The translations under genes were made by a program, and so were the position numbers. DNA of 64,000 nt. Origin: Brevundimonas sp. MF30-B. Lineage in GTDB: Bacteria > Pseudomonadota > Alphaproteobacteria > Caulobacterales > Caulobacteraceae. Where the stretch lies: assembly GCF_004683885.1 (NCBI RefSeq), contig NZ_CP038440.1, positions 592,001 through 656,000 of the forward strand. The letters are read 5' to 3'. Every line of letters begins with the position of its first letter. Position 1 is the stretch's first letter. This document shows, piece after piece, positions 17,736 to 26,178 of the stretch. The notes beneath the pieces were generated by a model. It was given only the letters and a program-made list of their open reading frames with translations, made no database searches and was not told the DNA's origin.

Positions 17736-19820
17736 TCAGAAGAACAGGCCGTCCTGGCGGCGTTCGGGCGGGTCGCGGCGCGGAGGTTCGGGCTGGCTCC
17801 GAGGCTCGATCGGACGGGCGAAGCCGTCGCCGCCGCCACCGGGCCCCGGTCCGCCTTGCGGAGGCTGGATCGGCTGGACGGGCTGAGAGAAGCCCTGGTC
17901 GTCCGCGGGCGGCAGGCTGTCGTAAGGCACGCCCTCGCCCGTCATCAGGTCGCCGATCGGATCGGGGGCCCGCCAGCCCTCGGGCAGGGGCGGGCCGTCG
18001 GGAATGCGCTGGACCGCCAGGCGCGGCAGTGCCGCCTCCATGAAGCCGCGCCAGATGGCCGCCGGGGCATTGCCGCCCGTCACGCCGCGCATGGCGGTGT
18101 TGTCGTCCTTGCCGACCCAGACGGCGGCGACGAAGCCGCCGGTGTAGCCCACGAACCAGGCGTCCTTGTAGTCCGAGGTCGTGCCGGTCTTGCCCGCCAG
18201 GTCGCGGCCGCCGATGGCGACCGAGCGCGCCGTGCCCGAGGTGACCACGCCACGCAGCATCTCGTTCAGATAATAGAGCGGCGGATTGTTGATGGCCTGG
18301 CCCTGCGCGGCCTCTCGGCCCGCATGGCTGTAGATCACTCGCCCGTCGGGCGTGCGGATGGTCTCGATTCCGAAAGCCTGAACGCGGCGACCGCCGTTGG
18401 CGAAGGCGTCATAGGCGGTGGCCATCTCCAGCGGCGACACCTCGACCGCGCCCAGCGCCATCGACGGCTGGGTGCCGATCGAGGAGGTGATCCCCAGCCG
18501 CCGCGCGACGCGCGCCACGCTGTCGCGACCGATCTGGTCGGCGATGTAGGCCGCCACTGTATTGGTGGACTGGGCCACGGCCTGCGCGAGGGTCATCTGG
18601 CCGGCGAAGGTGCCGGAGTAGTTGCGCGGGCTCCAGCCGCTGATCGTCACAGGCTGATCCACCACCGGGGTCTGGGGCGTGTAGCCGGCCTCCAGCGCGG
18701 CCAGATAGACGAACGGCTTCCAGGCCGAGCCGGCCTGGCGCTTGGCGTCGACCGCGCGGTTGAACTGGCTGTCGGCGTAGGAAGCGCCGCCGATCATGGC
18801 GCGCACCCGGCCGTCGCCGTCCAGGGCGACCAGCGAAGCCTGCTGCACCCCGCGATTGGCGTCGCGGTCCAGGATGCGGCGCACCGAACGCTCGGCGTCG
18901 GTCTGCAGGGTCAGATCCAGCGTGGTCTGCACGACCAGGTCCTCGGTCGGTTCGCCGACCAGGCCGCGGATCTGCTTGTCCAGCCAGTCGACGAAATACT
19001 GGGCGTGCTGGGTCGCCAGGGTGCGCGAGACGCGGACCGGCTCGGCCACGGCGGCGGCGCGCTGCGCCGGGCTGATGACGCCCATCTCCTCCATCTCGTT
19101 GAGCACGACGGTAGCGCGCGTGGCGGCCCGCTCGCTCTCGGACACGGGCGAATAGCGCGACGGGGCCTTCAGCAGGCCGGCCAGCAGCGCGGCCTCTCCG
19201 ACCGTCAGCCTGTCGGCGCTCTTGTCGAAATAGCGTTGCGAGGCCGCCTCGATCCCATAGGCCCCGGCGCCGAAATAGACGCGGTTCAGATACAGGGCGA
19301 GAATCTCGTCCTTGGAGAATTTCAACTCCAGCCAGACGGCCAGGATCAACTCCTGCACCTTGCGGCGCATGTTCTGCTCGGGCGTGAGGAACAGGTTCTT
19401 GGCCAGCTGCTGGGTCAGGGTGGAGCCGCCCTGCACCACCCGTCCGGCCCGCGCATTGGCGACCAGGGCGCGGCTCATGCCGATGGGATCGAAGCCCGGG
19501 TGATAGTAGAAGCGCCGGTCCTCGATGGCGATGAAGGCTGCTGGCACATAGTCCGGCAGGGCGTCCAGATCGGCCGGCGGCGCCATCTGGGTGCCCCGCA
19601 CCGCGATCAGCGCGCCGGAGCGATCCAGATAGGTGATCGAGGGCTGGCGATCGACATTGTAGAGGCTGGAGGTGTCCGGCAGGTCGCGCGCGAACACGGC
19701 GAAGAAGGCGACCGCGAAGATCAGCCCCCAGACCGCCAGCACCATGCCCCAGTAGACCAGTCGCTGAAACCAGGTGCGCCGAGGCTTGGGCGCCCCGCCC
19801 TGGACTTTGGGATTCGCCAT
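17736..19820 (-). CDS. mrcA: Penicillin-binding protein 1A (class A, transglycosylase/transpeptidase)
   Basis: A bifunctional peptidoglycan synthase anchored by one N-terminal helix (about 23-45). The GT51 glycosyltransferase domain has catalytic Glu100 in IAIEDRRFYYHPG and GGSTLTQQLAKN at 131-142. The transpeptidase domain has Ser365 in SAWKPF, STN at 418-420 and KTGTT at 544-548. The C-terminal tail is Pro/Gly-rich. At 694 residues it lacks the OB-type insertion of E. coli PBP1A, as is common for PBP1C/1A-like proteins in this group. A DUF2007 gene follows 10 bases later. Confidence 0.94.
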   Translation of the reverse strand: MANPKVQGGAPKPRRTWFQRLVYWGMVLAVWGLIFAVAFFAVFARDLPDTSSLYNVDRQPSITYLDRSGALIAVRGTQMAPPADLDALPDYVPAAFIAIEDRRFYYHPGFDPIGMSRALVANARAGRVVQGGSTLTQQLAKNLFLTPEQNMRRKVQELILAVWLELKFSKDEILALYLNRVYFGAGAYGIEAASQRYFDKSADRLTVGEAALLAGLLKAPSRYSPVSESERAATRATVVLNEMEEMGVISPAQRAAAVAEPVRVSRTLATQHAQYFVDWLDKQIRGLVGEPTEDLVVQTTLDLTLQTDAERSVRRILDRDANRGVQQASLVALDGDGRVRAMIGGASYADSQFNRAVDAKRQAGSAWKPFVYLAALEAGYTPQTPVVDQPVTISGWSPRNYSGTFAGQMTLAQAVAQSTNTVAAYIADQIGRDSVARVARRLGITSSIGTQPSMALGAVEVSPLEMATAYDAFANGGRRVQAFGIETIRTPDGRVIYSHAGREAAQGQAINNPPLYYLNEMLRGVVTSGTARSVAIGGRDLAGKTGTTSDYKDAWFVGYTGGFVAAVWVGKDDNTAMRGVTGGNAPAAIWRGFMEAALPRLAVQRIPDGPPLPEGWRAPDPIGDLMTGEGVPYDSLPPADDQGFSQPVQPIQPPQGGPGPGGGGDGFARPIEPRSQPEPPRRDPPERRQDGLFF

Positions 19821-19888
19821 CTACGCCCTCTCGCCAACCCTCTCCCGTTTAGGCCGGGCCGAGGGCATCGCGCAAACGCCCCGCTGCG

Positions 19889-19904
19889 TTCACGCGACCG
19901 TGAA
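19889..19904. promoter_or_regulatory. Short inverted repeat upstream of mrcA
   Basis: TTCACG, CGAC, CGTGAA: a perfect 6-base inverted repeat with a 4-base spacer, 69 bases before the mrcA start and 54 bases past the end of the hydrolase gene. Either a small operator or a weak hairpin; no T-run adjoins it. Confidence 0.25.
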
Positions 19905-19957
19905 GCGCTATTTCGCCGAAAGAATGGCGCGGGACGACAGCCGGCGCTGGCTGAGGC

Positions 19958-20884
19958 CTATCGCGCCAGGAAGGCGTCCAGCTCGGCGTTGAAGCGGTCG
20001 GGCTGGTCCCACATGATGAAATGGGCGCTGTCGTCGATGCGCTTCAGCTGGGCGGACGGCAGGGTGGCGAACGACATGCGGTAGATGCCGTCGGTGATCT
20101 CAGGCGTCATCCGCGCGTCGTTGAACTTGACGTACAGCACCTCGACCGGCGCGGTGATGCGCGACAGTTCGGGCCGCAGGTCGGTGACGATCAGTTCGCG
20201 GAAGGCCGAGGCGGCGACCTTCTGGTCGCTTTCGCGCATGTGCTCCAGCGCCTCGGCACGCCGGGCCTCGGTGTTGATCATGCCGTTGATCGAGGCGGTC
20301 GCCTGTTCGTCGTAGGCGGCGCGCGGGCTGTTGGCCATGCCGGCGTAGACCTGATCCGCAACCGGGGTCACGCTTTCGGCCGTGGCGCCGGGCGCGCCGA
20401 ACATCGCCCCCATGAACGGGACCATGTCCACGACCATCAGCTTGCCGACCAGATCGGGATGGCGTGCCGCCAGCATCATGCCGATGGTGCCGCCCATGGA
20501 GTGGCCGACGACCGCCGGCTGGTTCAGACCCTGCTCGCGGATGTAGCGGGCGATCTCTTCGGCCACCGGCGCGGCCACGGGACCGGTCGCATTCGCCCCC
20601 GCCTCGGCGCCGGCGAAGCCGTTCACATGGATGCGGTGCACGCGGTAGCGGCCGCCCAGGTGATCGACCGCGCCCTGCCAGATTTCCGGCGACGACGTCA
20701 GGCCCGGAATGAAGATGACGTCCGGTCCCTGGCCCTCCACCCTCACATGCAGGCGGTCCGACACGAAGTCGGCGTGCTGATGGCCGGCATGGGCGCCGTG
20801 CTGGGCGTGGCCGGTATGGGATTGGGCTTGCGCGGCGACGGGCGCGGCGGCGGCGATAAGGGCGGCGATGGCGATGCGGATCAT
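19958..20884 (-). CDS. Secreted alpha/beta hydrolase
   Basis: A 308-residue hydrolase with a clear signal peptide (MIRIAIAALIAAAAPVAAQA, cleavage near AQA). A His-rich stretch follows (HTGHAQHGAHAGHQH, about 23-37), which may bind metal. The nucleophile is Ser129 in VVGHSMGG, the acid is likely Asp in FNDAR or downstream, and the His is in DDSAHFIMWDQP. Probably a periplasmic esterase or peptidase of the proline-iminopeptidase-like group; substrate unknown. It is divergent from the Rieske oxygenase gene across a 110-bp region with a strong palindrome. Confidence 0.85.
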   Translation of the reverse strand: MIRIAIAALIAAAAPVAAQAQSHTGHAQHGAHAGHQHADFVSDRLHVRVEGQGPDVIFIPGLTSSPEIWQGAVDHLGGRYRVHRIHVNGFAGAEAGANATGPVAAPVAEEIARYIREQGLNQPAVVGHSMGGTIGMMLAARHPDLVGKLMVVDMVPFMGAMFGAPGATAESVTPVADQVYAGMANSPRAAYDEQATASINGMINTEARRAEALEHMRESDQKVAASAFRELIVTDLRPELSRITAPVEVLYVKFNDARMTPEITDGIYRMSFATLPSAQLKRIDDSAHFIMWDQPDRFNAELDAFLAR

Positions 20885-20923
20885 GACAGTCTCCCCGAGG
20901 GCGATGGCGTCGTCCTACGCCCC

Positions 20924-20939
20924 TTACTTTGCAATGTAA
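20924..20939. promoter_or_regulatory. Palindromic operator candidate between hydrolase and Rieske oxygenase genes
   Basis: TTACTTTGCAATGTAA reads as TTAC-T-TTGCAA-T-GTAA: 14 of 16 positions are self-complementary around a TTGCAA core. It lies 40 bases from the hydrolase start and 55 bases from the oxygenase start, in an AT-rich spot of a GC-rich region. A dimeric regulator site is likely; which protein binds is not known. Confidence 0.6.
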
Positions 20940-20994
20940 AGCACTCTGCATACAACGCCACGACAGCCGCCGCGTCGCTTGATATGGACAGGCC

Positions 20995-22116
20995 ATGAAG
21001 ACCGCAGACACCGCCGCCGTCCAGCCCTCCAATGTCGAACGCGCGCCCCCGCCCGCCGCCTTCGGCAAGGGGTTCGTGCGCGACGCCTGGTATTTCGTCG
21101 CTCTGGCGCGCGACGTCGCCGCCGCCTCGCTGAAACGCTATGAGATCATGGGCGAGCCGGTGCTGATCGGTCGGACCCGGGCGGGCCAGGTCTACGCCAT
21201 GCGCGACATCTGCCCGCACCGCGCGGCGCCCCTGTCGGCCGGCCGCCTGGTCGACAAGCCGGGCGAGGGCGAGACGATCGAATGCCCCTATCACGGCTGG
21301 CGCTTCCGACCCGACGGCGTCTGCGCCGCCATTCCCTCCCTGGTCGAGGATCAGGCTATCGAGGCCGACCGGATCCGCGTGCGGTCCTATCCCGTGCGCG
21401 AAAGCCAGGGCGTCGTCTTCGTCTGGATGGCCTCGGACGTACGCAACCCCATGGCGCCCGACCACGAGCCGCCAGTTTTTCCCGGCGTGGTTGGCGGCGA
21501 GGCCAAGCTGGTCGAGGCGATGGATTTCGACAGCCACATCGACCACGCCGTCGTCGGTCTGATGGACCCCGCGCACGGCCCCTATGTGCATCAGCAGTGG
21601 TGGTGGCGGTCAGAGCATTCGATGCACGAGAAGGCCAAGGCCTTTGAACCGCGCGAGCACGGCTTCGCCATGGTCCGCCACGCGCCCTCGTCCAACAGCC
21701 GCGCCTACAAGATCCTGGGCGGCGCGCCGGCGACCGAGATCACCTTCCGCCTGCCCGGCTATCGCTGGGAGCACATTGAGGTCGGGGAGCGCCAGGTCTT
21801 GGCCCTGACCTGCCTGACGCCGGTGACCGAGACCAAGACCCGCATCACCCAGATCTTCTGGTCCGACCACTGGGTGTTCAACCTGGCAAAGCCCTTCCTG
21901 CGGATGGGGGTGGTCGCCTTCCTGAAACAGGACGGCGGCATGGTGAACCTGCAGAACGAGGGCCTGCGCTACGACCCGGCCCTGATCTGGATCGACGACG
22001 CCGACAAACAGGCCAAGTGGTATCAGCAGCTCAAGCGCGAATGGACGAAAAGCCGCGCCGAGGGGCGCGACTTTTCAAATCCGGTCAAGCCGGCCGTGCT
22101 GAGGTGGAAGAGCTAG
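20995..22116 (+). CDS. Rieske-type aromatic ring-hydroxylating oxygenase, alpha subunit
   Basis: A 373-residue oxygenase component of the VanA/phthalate-oxygenase type. The Rieske [2Fe-2S] ligands are Cys73 and His75 (CPHRAAPL) and Cys97 and His100 (CPYHGWRF). The mononuclear iron site is Asp191, His194 and His199 (MDPAHGPYVH). No dedicated reductase or ferredoxin gene is adjacent, so electrons must come from a protein encoded elsewhere. Natural substrate unknown. A TetR-type regulator lies convergent just downstream. Confidence 0.92.
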   Translation: MKTADTAAVQPSNVERAPPPAAFGKGFVRDAWYFVALARDVAAASLKRYEIMGEPVLIGRTRAGQVYAMRDICPHRAAPLSAGRLVDKPGEGETIECPYHGWRFRPDGVCAAIPSLVEDQAIEADRIRVRSYPVRESQGVVFVWMASDVRNPMAPDHEPPVFPGVVGGEAKLVEAMDFDSHIDHAVVGLMDPAHGPYVHQQWWWRSEHSMHEKAKAFEPREHGFAMVRHAPSSNSRAYKILGGAPATEITFRLPGYRWEHIEVGERQVLALTCLTPVTETKTRITQIFWSDHWVFNLAKPFLRMGVVAFLKQDGGMVNLQNEGLRYDPALIWIDDADKQAKWYQQLKREWTKSRAEGRDFSNPVKPAVLRWKS

Positions 22117-22133
22117 GCCTCTGAGGCCCAGCC

Positions 22134-22787
22134 TTACTGCCGGTTCAGCGCACCCGCCAGAATGGCGTCGACCTGGCGGCCGATATGGTCGGACAAGGTG
22201 TCCGCATCCCAGCCCTCATAGGCGGCGCGGCGATAGTTCGACAGATAGGCGGCCCAGACCAGTTCACCCAACAGACGGGGATCGGCGTCCGACTTCAGCT
22301 CGCCGCGCGCCTTTGCGCTTTCGAGGACCTCGACGCCGACCATCGGAAGGGCCCTGAAAGCCGGGCGCAGCCGCGCCTCCGCCTCGGTCGGCTGGAACCA
22401 GGAGCGGGCCACCACGGCCTGAACCAGCGGCAGTTGCTCCAGCGAAGCGTGATAGCCCGCGATGAAGCCGTTCACCAAGCGATCACGCACAGGCGCTTCG
22501 CGCGATGCGCCATCGCGCAGCACATTGGCGGCGCCCTGCAGGTCCTCGGTCAGAACCGCCTCGAAAAGCTCGGCCTTATCCTGAAAGTTGGCGAAGACGG
22601 CGCCCGTGGACATGCCAGCGCCCTTGGCGATGTCGCGTATGGTGGCCGGGTCGTAGCCGCGCTCAGCGAACAGGGCGCGAGCGGCGTCCAGGACTTTTTG
22701 CCGGGTGCGCACCTTCGCCGCCTGACGGCGGTTCATTCGCGGGGCGGTTTGGATGGAGACGGCGCCGGAGGGGGAGGCTTCACTCAT
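22134..22787 (-). CDS. TetR/AcrR family transcriptional regulator
   Basis: A 217-residue regulator. The N-terminal helix-turn-helix is visible at about 22-68: KVRTRQKVLDAARALFAERG, then YDPATIRDIAKGAGMSTGAV and FANFQDKAELFEAVL. The C-terminal ligand domain (AefR-like) is about 145 residues. I start at ATG 22787; a longer in-frame ORF upstream lacks homology. It is convergent with the Rieske oxygenase gene (17 bases apart) and divergent from the M13 peptidase, either of which it might control. Confidence 0.88.
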   Translation of the reverse strand: MSEASPSGAVSIQTAPRMNRRQAAKVRTRQKVLDAARALFAERGYDPATIRDIAKGAGMSTGAVFANFQDKAELFEAVLTEDLQGAANVLRDGASREAPVRDRLVNGFIAGYHASLEQLPLVQAVVARSWFQPTEAEARLRPAFRALPMVGVEVLESAKARGELKSDADPRLLGELVWAAYLSNYRRAAYEGWDADTLSDHIGRQVDAILAGALNRQ

Positions 22788-23109
22788 GGGACGGCTACTC
22801 AACGCTGACTGGCGGGCGGCCCCGCCGTGAACACAGCGTCCGCGCGTCGGATCATGCGACCCGGCGCGTGGACGCGACGGAATGTACTGGTTGCCCTGAC
22901 AGGCTGGAGAAACCTGGCTTAGACCAACCAAGAATGACCAAAATGGGTCTTCAACTGCAACGCTTGAAGCTCGAAAGCCTGTGGGTCGAAACACAACGTC
23001 ATTCGAACTTGGCCGCTTTCATGAATTTTTTTTAAGGCGACTCGGAGGCAGGGCGGCATAGGGTCGCCACCGACCCCGGCAAGGCCGGGCCGAATCAAGG
23101 ACTTCGCTC
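22788..23109. other. 322-bp intergenic region, divergent promoters
   Basis: This is the longest gap without a gene, between the TetR gene (minus) and the M13 peptidase gene (plus). The right half is much more AT-rich than its surroundings and includes a run of eight T's near 23026-23033, so it probably holds promoter elements. A small imperfect palindrome, GACCAAAATGGGTC (22936-22949), could be an operator. I see no credible ORF or RNA gene. Confidence 0.5.
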
Positions 23110-25239
23110 ATGAAGAGACTGCTGATCGGGGCCGCCGCGGCCGCCCTCCTCCTGCCCGCCCAAGCCGCAATGGCGCACGATGACGGGCACAACCACGCCT
23201 GTGTCGACGAGGCCTGCACCGTCTTCGAACTGTTCCAGACTGCGCCCGTCGCCGGCGGAGCCTCAGGCTGGCAGGGCGTCGAGGCGCCCAAGTACGGGAG
23301 CTGGGGCTTCGATCTGTCGAGCCGCGACACTTCGGTGCGCCCTGGCGACAACTTCTTCCGCTACGCCAACGGCGCGGCCCTGGACCGGCTCGAAATTCCG
23401 TCGGACCGCACCTCCTACGGCTCGTTCGCCCTGCTGCGCGAACTGTCGGACAATCGCCTCAAGGCCATGGTGGACACCCTTTCGGCCCGCCGCGACCTGA
23501 CGGCCGGCTCCGACGAGCAGAAGATCGCCGACGCCTATCGCTCCTATATGGACGAGGCTCGCGTCGAACAGCTGGACCGCGCGCCGATCGACCCCTACCT
23601 CGCCGACATCCGCGCCCTGGACACTCACGCCAAGCTGGCCGCCTACATGGGCCGCACCGATCGCACGCGCGGGTCGCTGTTCGGCATGGGCATCAGCGCC
23701 GACCAGAAGTCGCCCAACGCCTATGTCAGCTACATCAGCCAGTCAGGCCTCGGACTGCCCAATCGCGACTATTATCTGGACCCGCGTTTCGAGCGTCAGC
23801 GCGGCCTGTACCGCGCCTATCTGGAGCAGATGCTGACCCTGGCCGGCTGGGCGAACCCGTCGGCGGCCGCTGATGCGGTCATGGCCTTCGAGACCCGCAT
23901 CGCCGAGGCCCACTGGAGCCCTGAGCAGAGCCGCGACCGCGACCGGACCTATAACGAGTTCACCCCCGCCAGCCTGACCGAGACGGCGCCAGGCTTCGAT
24001 TGGGCGGGCTATATGAATGCCGCCGGACTGGGCGACGTGCAGCGTGTGGTCGTTCGCCAGAACACAGCCTTCCCGCAGATGGCGGCCATTTTCGCCGAAA
24101 CTCCGGTCGAGACCCTGCAGGCCTGGCAGGCCTTCCACACCACCGACCGCGCCGCTTCGCGCCTATCCAAGCGGTTCGCTGACGCGCAGTGGGGCTTCCG
24201 CCTGCGCGATCTGCAGGGCCAGCCCGAGCAGCGCGCGCGCGACAAGCGCGGCATCTCCTTCACCGAAGGCATGCTGGGCGAGTCCATGGGCCGCCTCTAT
24301 GTCGCTGAATACTTCCCGCCGGAATCCAAGGCCAAGATGGAGGAGCTGGTCGCCAACCTGCGCGTCGCGCTGGAGGCCCGCATCAACCAGCTGCCGTGGA
24401 TGGGCGACGCCACCAAGGCGCAGGCTCAGGACAAGCTGAAGAAGTTCAACGTCAAGATCGGCTATCCGTCGAAGTGGCGCGACTACTCCGCCCTGGACAT
24501 TCGCGCCGACGACCTGTTCGGCAACGCCGAGCGGGCCAACGCCTTCGAGTGGAATTACAATCGCGGCCGCATGAACGGCCCTGTGGACCGCGATGAGTGG
24601 GGCATGACGCCGCAGACGGTGAACGCCTACTACAACTCGACCATGAACGAGATCGTCTTCCCGGCGGCGATCCTCCAGCCGCCGTTCTTCGATCCCGACG
24701 CCGACCCGGCGGTCAACTACGGCGCCATCGGCGGCGTGATCGGACACGAGATCGGGCATGGCTTCGACGACCAAGGCCGCAAGTCCGACGGCGACGGCGT
24801 GCTGCGTGACTGGTGGACGGCCGAGGACGCGGCCAACTTCACCAAGGCGACCGACATCATGGACGCCCAGTTCGCCAGCTATGAGCCGCTGCCGGGCTAT
24901 CCGATCCGTCCGGGTCTGAGCCGCGGCGAGAACATCGGCGACCTGGCCGGCGTCACCTTGGGCCTGGAAGGCTATCGCGCGTCGCTGAACGGCCAGCCGT
25001 CGCCCGTCCTGGACGGCACCACTGGCGACCAGCGCGTTTTCTACGGCTGGGCCCAGGTCTGGCAGACCAAGTACCGCGAGGAGGCTCTGCGCCAGCAGGT
25101 CACCAACGGACCCCACAGCCCGGCGGAGTTCCGCGTCATCGGCCCGATCCGCAACGTGGACGCCTGGTACGAGGCCTTCGACGTTCAGCCCGGCGACAAA
25201 TACTACGTCGCCCCCGAGGGCCGGGTCCGCCTCTGGTAG
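23110..25239 (+). CDS. M13 family zinc metallopeptidase (neprilysin/PepO-like)
   Basis: A 709-residue secreted peptidase with an N-terminal signal peptide (MKRLLIGAAAAALLLPAQAA, cleavage near AMA). The zinc site is HEIGH (His546, Glu547, His550) with the third ligand Glu607 in GENIGDLAGV, the M13 ExxxD motif. The N-terminal Peptidase_M13_N region starts with SRDTSVRPGDNFFRYANGA. The C-terminus ends YYVAPEGRVRLW, as usual for the family. It should cleave small peptides in the periplasm or outside the cell. A terminator follows. Confidence 0.95.
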   Translation: MKRLLIGAAAAALLLPAQAAMAHDDGHNHACVDEACTVFELFQTAPVAGGASGWQGVEAPKYGSWGFDLSSRDTSVRPGDNFFRYANGAALDRLEIPSDRTSYGSFALLRELSDNRLKAMVDTLSARRDLTAGSDEQKIADAYRSYMDEARVEQLDRAPIDPYLADIRALDTHAKLAAYMGRTDRTRGSLFGMGISADQKSPNAYVSYISQSGLGLPNRDYYLDPRFERQRGLYRAYLEQMLTLAGWANPSAAADAVMAFETRIAEAHWSPEQSRDRDRTYNEFTPASLTETAPGFDWAGYMNAAGLGDVQRVVVRQNTAFPQMAAIFAETPVETLQAWQAFHTTDRAASRLSKRFADAQWGFRLRDLQGQPEQRARDKRGISFTEGMLGESMGRLYVAEYFPPESKAKMEELVANLRVALEARINQLPWMGDATKAQAQDKLKKFNVKIGYPSKWRDYSALDIRADDLFGNAERANAFEWNYNRGRMNGPVDRDEWGMTPQTVNAYYNSTMNEIVFPAAILQPPFFDPDADPAVNYGAIGGVIGHEIGHGFDDQGRKSDGDGVLRDWWTAEDAANFTKATDIMDAQFASYEPLPGYPIRPGLSRGENIGDLAGVTLGLEGYRASLNGQPSPVLDGTTGDQRVFYGWAQVWQTKYREEALRQQVTNGPHSPAEFRVIGPIRNVDAWYEAFDVQPGDKYYVAPEGRVRLW

Positions 25240-25260
25240 GCCGCCACACGACTGGAAAAG

Positions 25261-25291
25261 AAAAGACCGGGGTTTGCGCCCCGGTCTTTTT
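25261..25291 (+). terminator. Intrinsic terminator after the M13 peptidase gene
   Basis: AAGACCGGGG and CCCCGGTCTT form a perfect 10-bp stem around TTTGCG, followed by TTTTT. A run of A's on the left arm side makes it potentially bidirectional. It separates the peptidase transcript from the repeat block and ccmC. Confidence 0.9.
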
Positions 25292-25295
25292 GTAT

Positions 25296-25409
25296 GGCCT
25301 GACGCGCTTCGCGCTGCTTCAGGCTCCACCTTGGGCCTATCGCGCTTCGCGCTGCTTCAGGCTCCACGTTGGGCCTATCGCACTTCGCGCTGCTTGAGGC
25401 CGCTGGTCG
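25296..25409 (-). repeat. Three tandem 38-bp copies of the hairpin element upstream of ccmC
   Basis: Units begin at 25296, 25334 and 25372, exactly 38 bases apart. Each starts GGCCT, contains CGC(G/A)CTTCGCGCTGCTT and closes with AGGC; units 1 and 2 share the spacer CTCCAC(C/G)TTG. Minus-strand reading gives the family motif GCCT(C/G)AAGC..TAGGCC with an inner GCGC-GAA-GCGC hairpin. The block lies 50 bases before the ccmC ATG. Three copies with constant spacing but no variable spacers rule out CRISPR. Confidence 0.85.
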
Positions 25410-25458
25410 CAGCGGCGCTGCCTTGCCCGCGCCGCGAGGGCGGCGTAATCCGCGCGTC

Positions 25459-26178
25459 ATGTTCGGCCTCGCCAATCCTGAGCGCTTCATGCGCTTCACT
25501 CGTCCTCTGACGCCCGTGCTCTGGGCTGCGGCGGCGGTGCTGCTGGCCATCGGCGTCTGGCTCAGCTTCATCGCGCCGGAGGACTATCAGCAAGGCGACA
25601 CGGTGCGGATCATGTTCGTGCACGTGCCCGCCGCCTCGCTGGGCTTGATGGCCTATGGCGCGCTGGGCGTTGCCAGCCTCTTCTCACTAATCTTCCGCCA
25701 CCCGCTGGCCGATGCGGCGGCGCGCGCGGCGGCTCTGCCGGGCGCGGCCTTCACGGCCTTGGCGCTGATCACGGGCTCTCTTTGGGGCCAGCCGATGTGG
25801 GGCGCCTGGTGGGTGTGGGACGCGCGTCTGACCAGCGTGCTGGTGCTGTTCCTGTTCTACCTCGGCTACATGGCGCTCAGGGCCTCGATCGACGACGAGG
25901 CCAAGGCGGCGCGCGCCGCCGCCGTGCTGGGCCTTGTCGGGCTGATCAACCTGCCGATCGTGCGGTTCTCGGTTGACTGGTGGAACACCCTGCATCAGCC
26001 GGCGTCCCTGCTGCGCGTTGGAGGCCCGTCCATGGATTCGGCCTATCTGGCGCCGCTGCTGACCATGATGGCGGCCTATGGGGTGCTGTTCCTGGCGCTG
26101 TGGATCACCGCGATCCGAACCGAGGTCACGCGCCGCCGCGTCTTGTCGATCCGCGCCCGCCGCGCTCTGGAAGCCTGA
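25459..26178 (+). CDS. ccmC: Heme exporter/heme-handling protein CcmC
   Basis: CcmC presents heme to CcmE in the system I cytochrome c maturation pathway. The 239-residue protein has six predicted membrane helices and the tryptophan-rich WWD domain (GQPMWGAWWVWDARLTS), flanked by the heme-ligand histidines in VHVPAAS and TLHQPAS. I start at ATG 25459 (MFGLANPERFMRF); upstream in-frame codons run into the tandem repeats. ccmA and ccmB, which usually precede it, are not in this window. ccmD overlaps the stop. Confidence 0.93.
   Translation: MFGLANPERFMRFTRPLTPVLWAAAAVLLAIGVWLSFIAPEDYQQGDTVRIMFVHVPAASLGLMAYGALGVASLFSLIFRHPLADAAARAAALPGAAFTALALITGSLWGQPMWGAWWVWDARLTSVLVLFLFYLGYMALRASIDDEAKAARAAAVLGLVGLINLPIVRFSVDWWNTLHQPASLLRVGGPSMDSAYLAPLLTMMAAYGVLFLALWITAIRTEVTRRRVLSIRARRALEA

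Noticed and set aside
17688-20084. 798-codon open frame on the plus strand
   Set aside because: It lies antisense to the complete PBP1A gene, whose motifs are all in order. Its own product is low-complexity (Gly/Ala/Arg/Asp/His-rich), as expected of a GC-rich shadow frame.
24163-25329. 388-codon open frame on the minus strand
   Set aside because: Antisense to the catalytic half of the M13 peptidase, which has intact HEIGH and GENIGD motifs.
25296-25409. Possible CRISPR array
   Set aside because: The 38-bp units are contiguous tandem repeats without unique spacers, number only three, and have no cas genes nearby.
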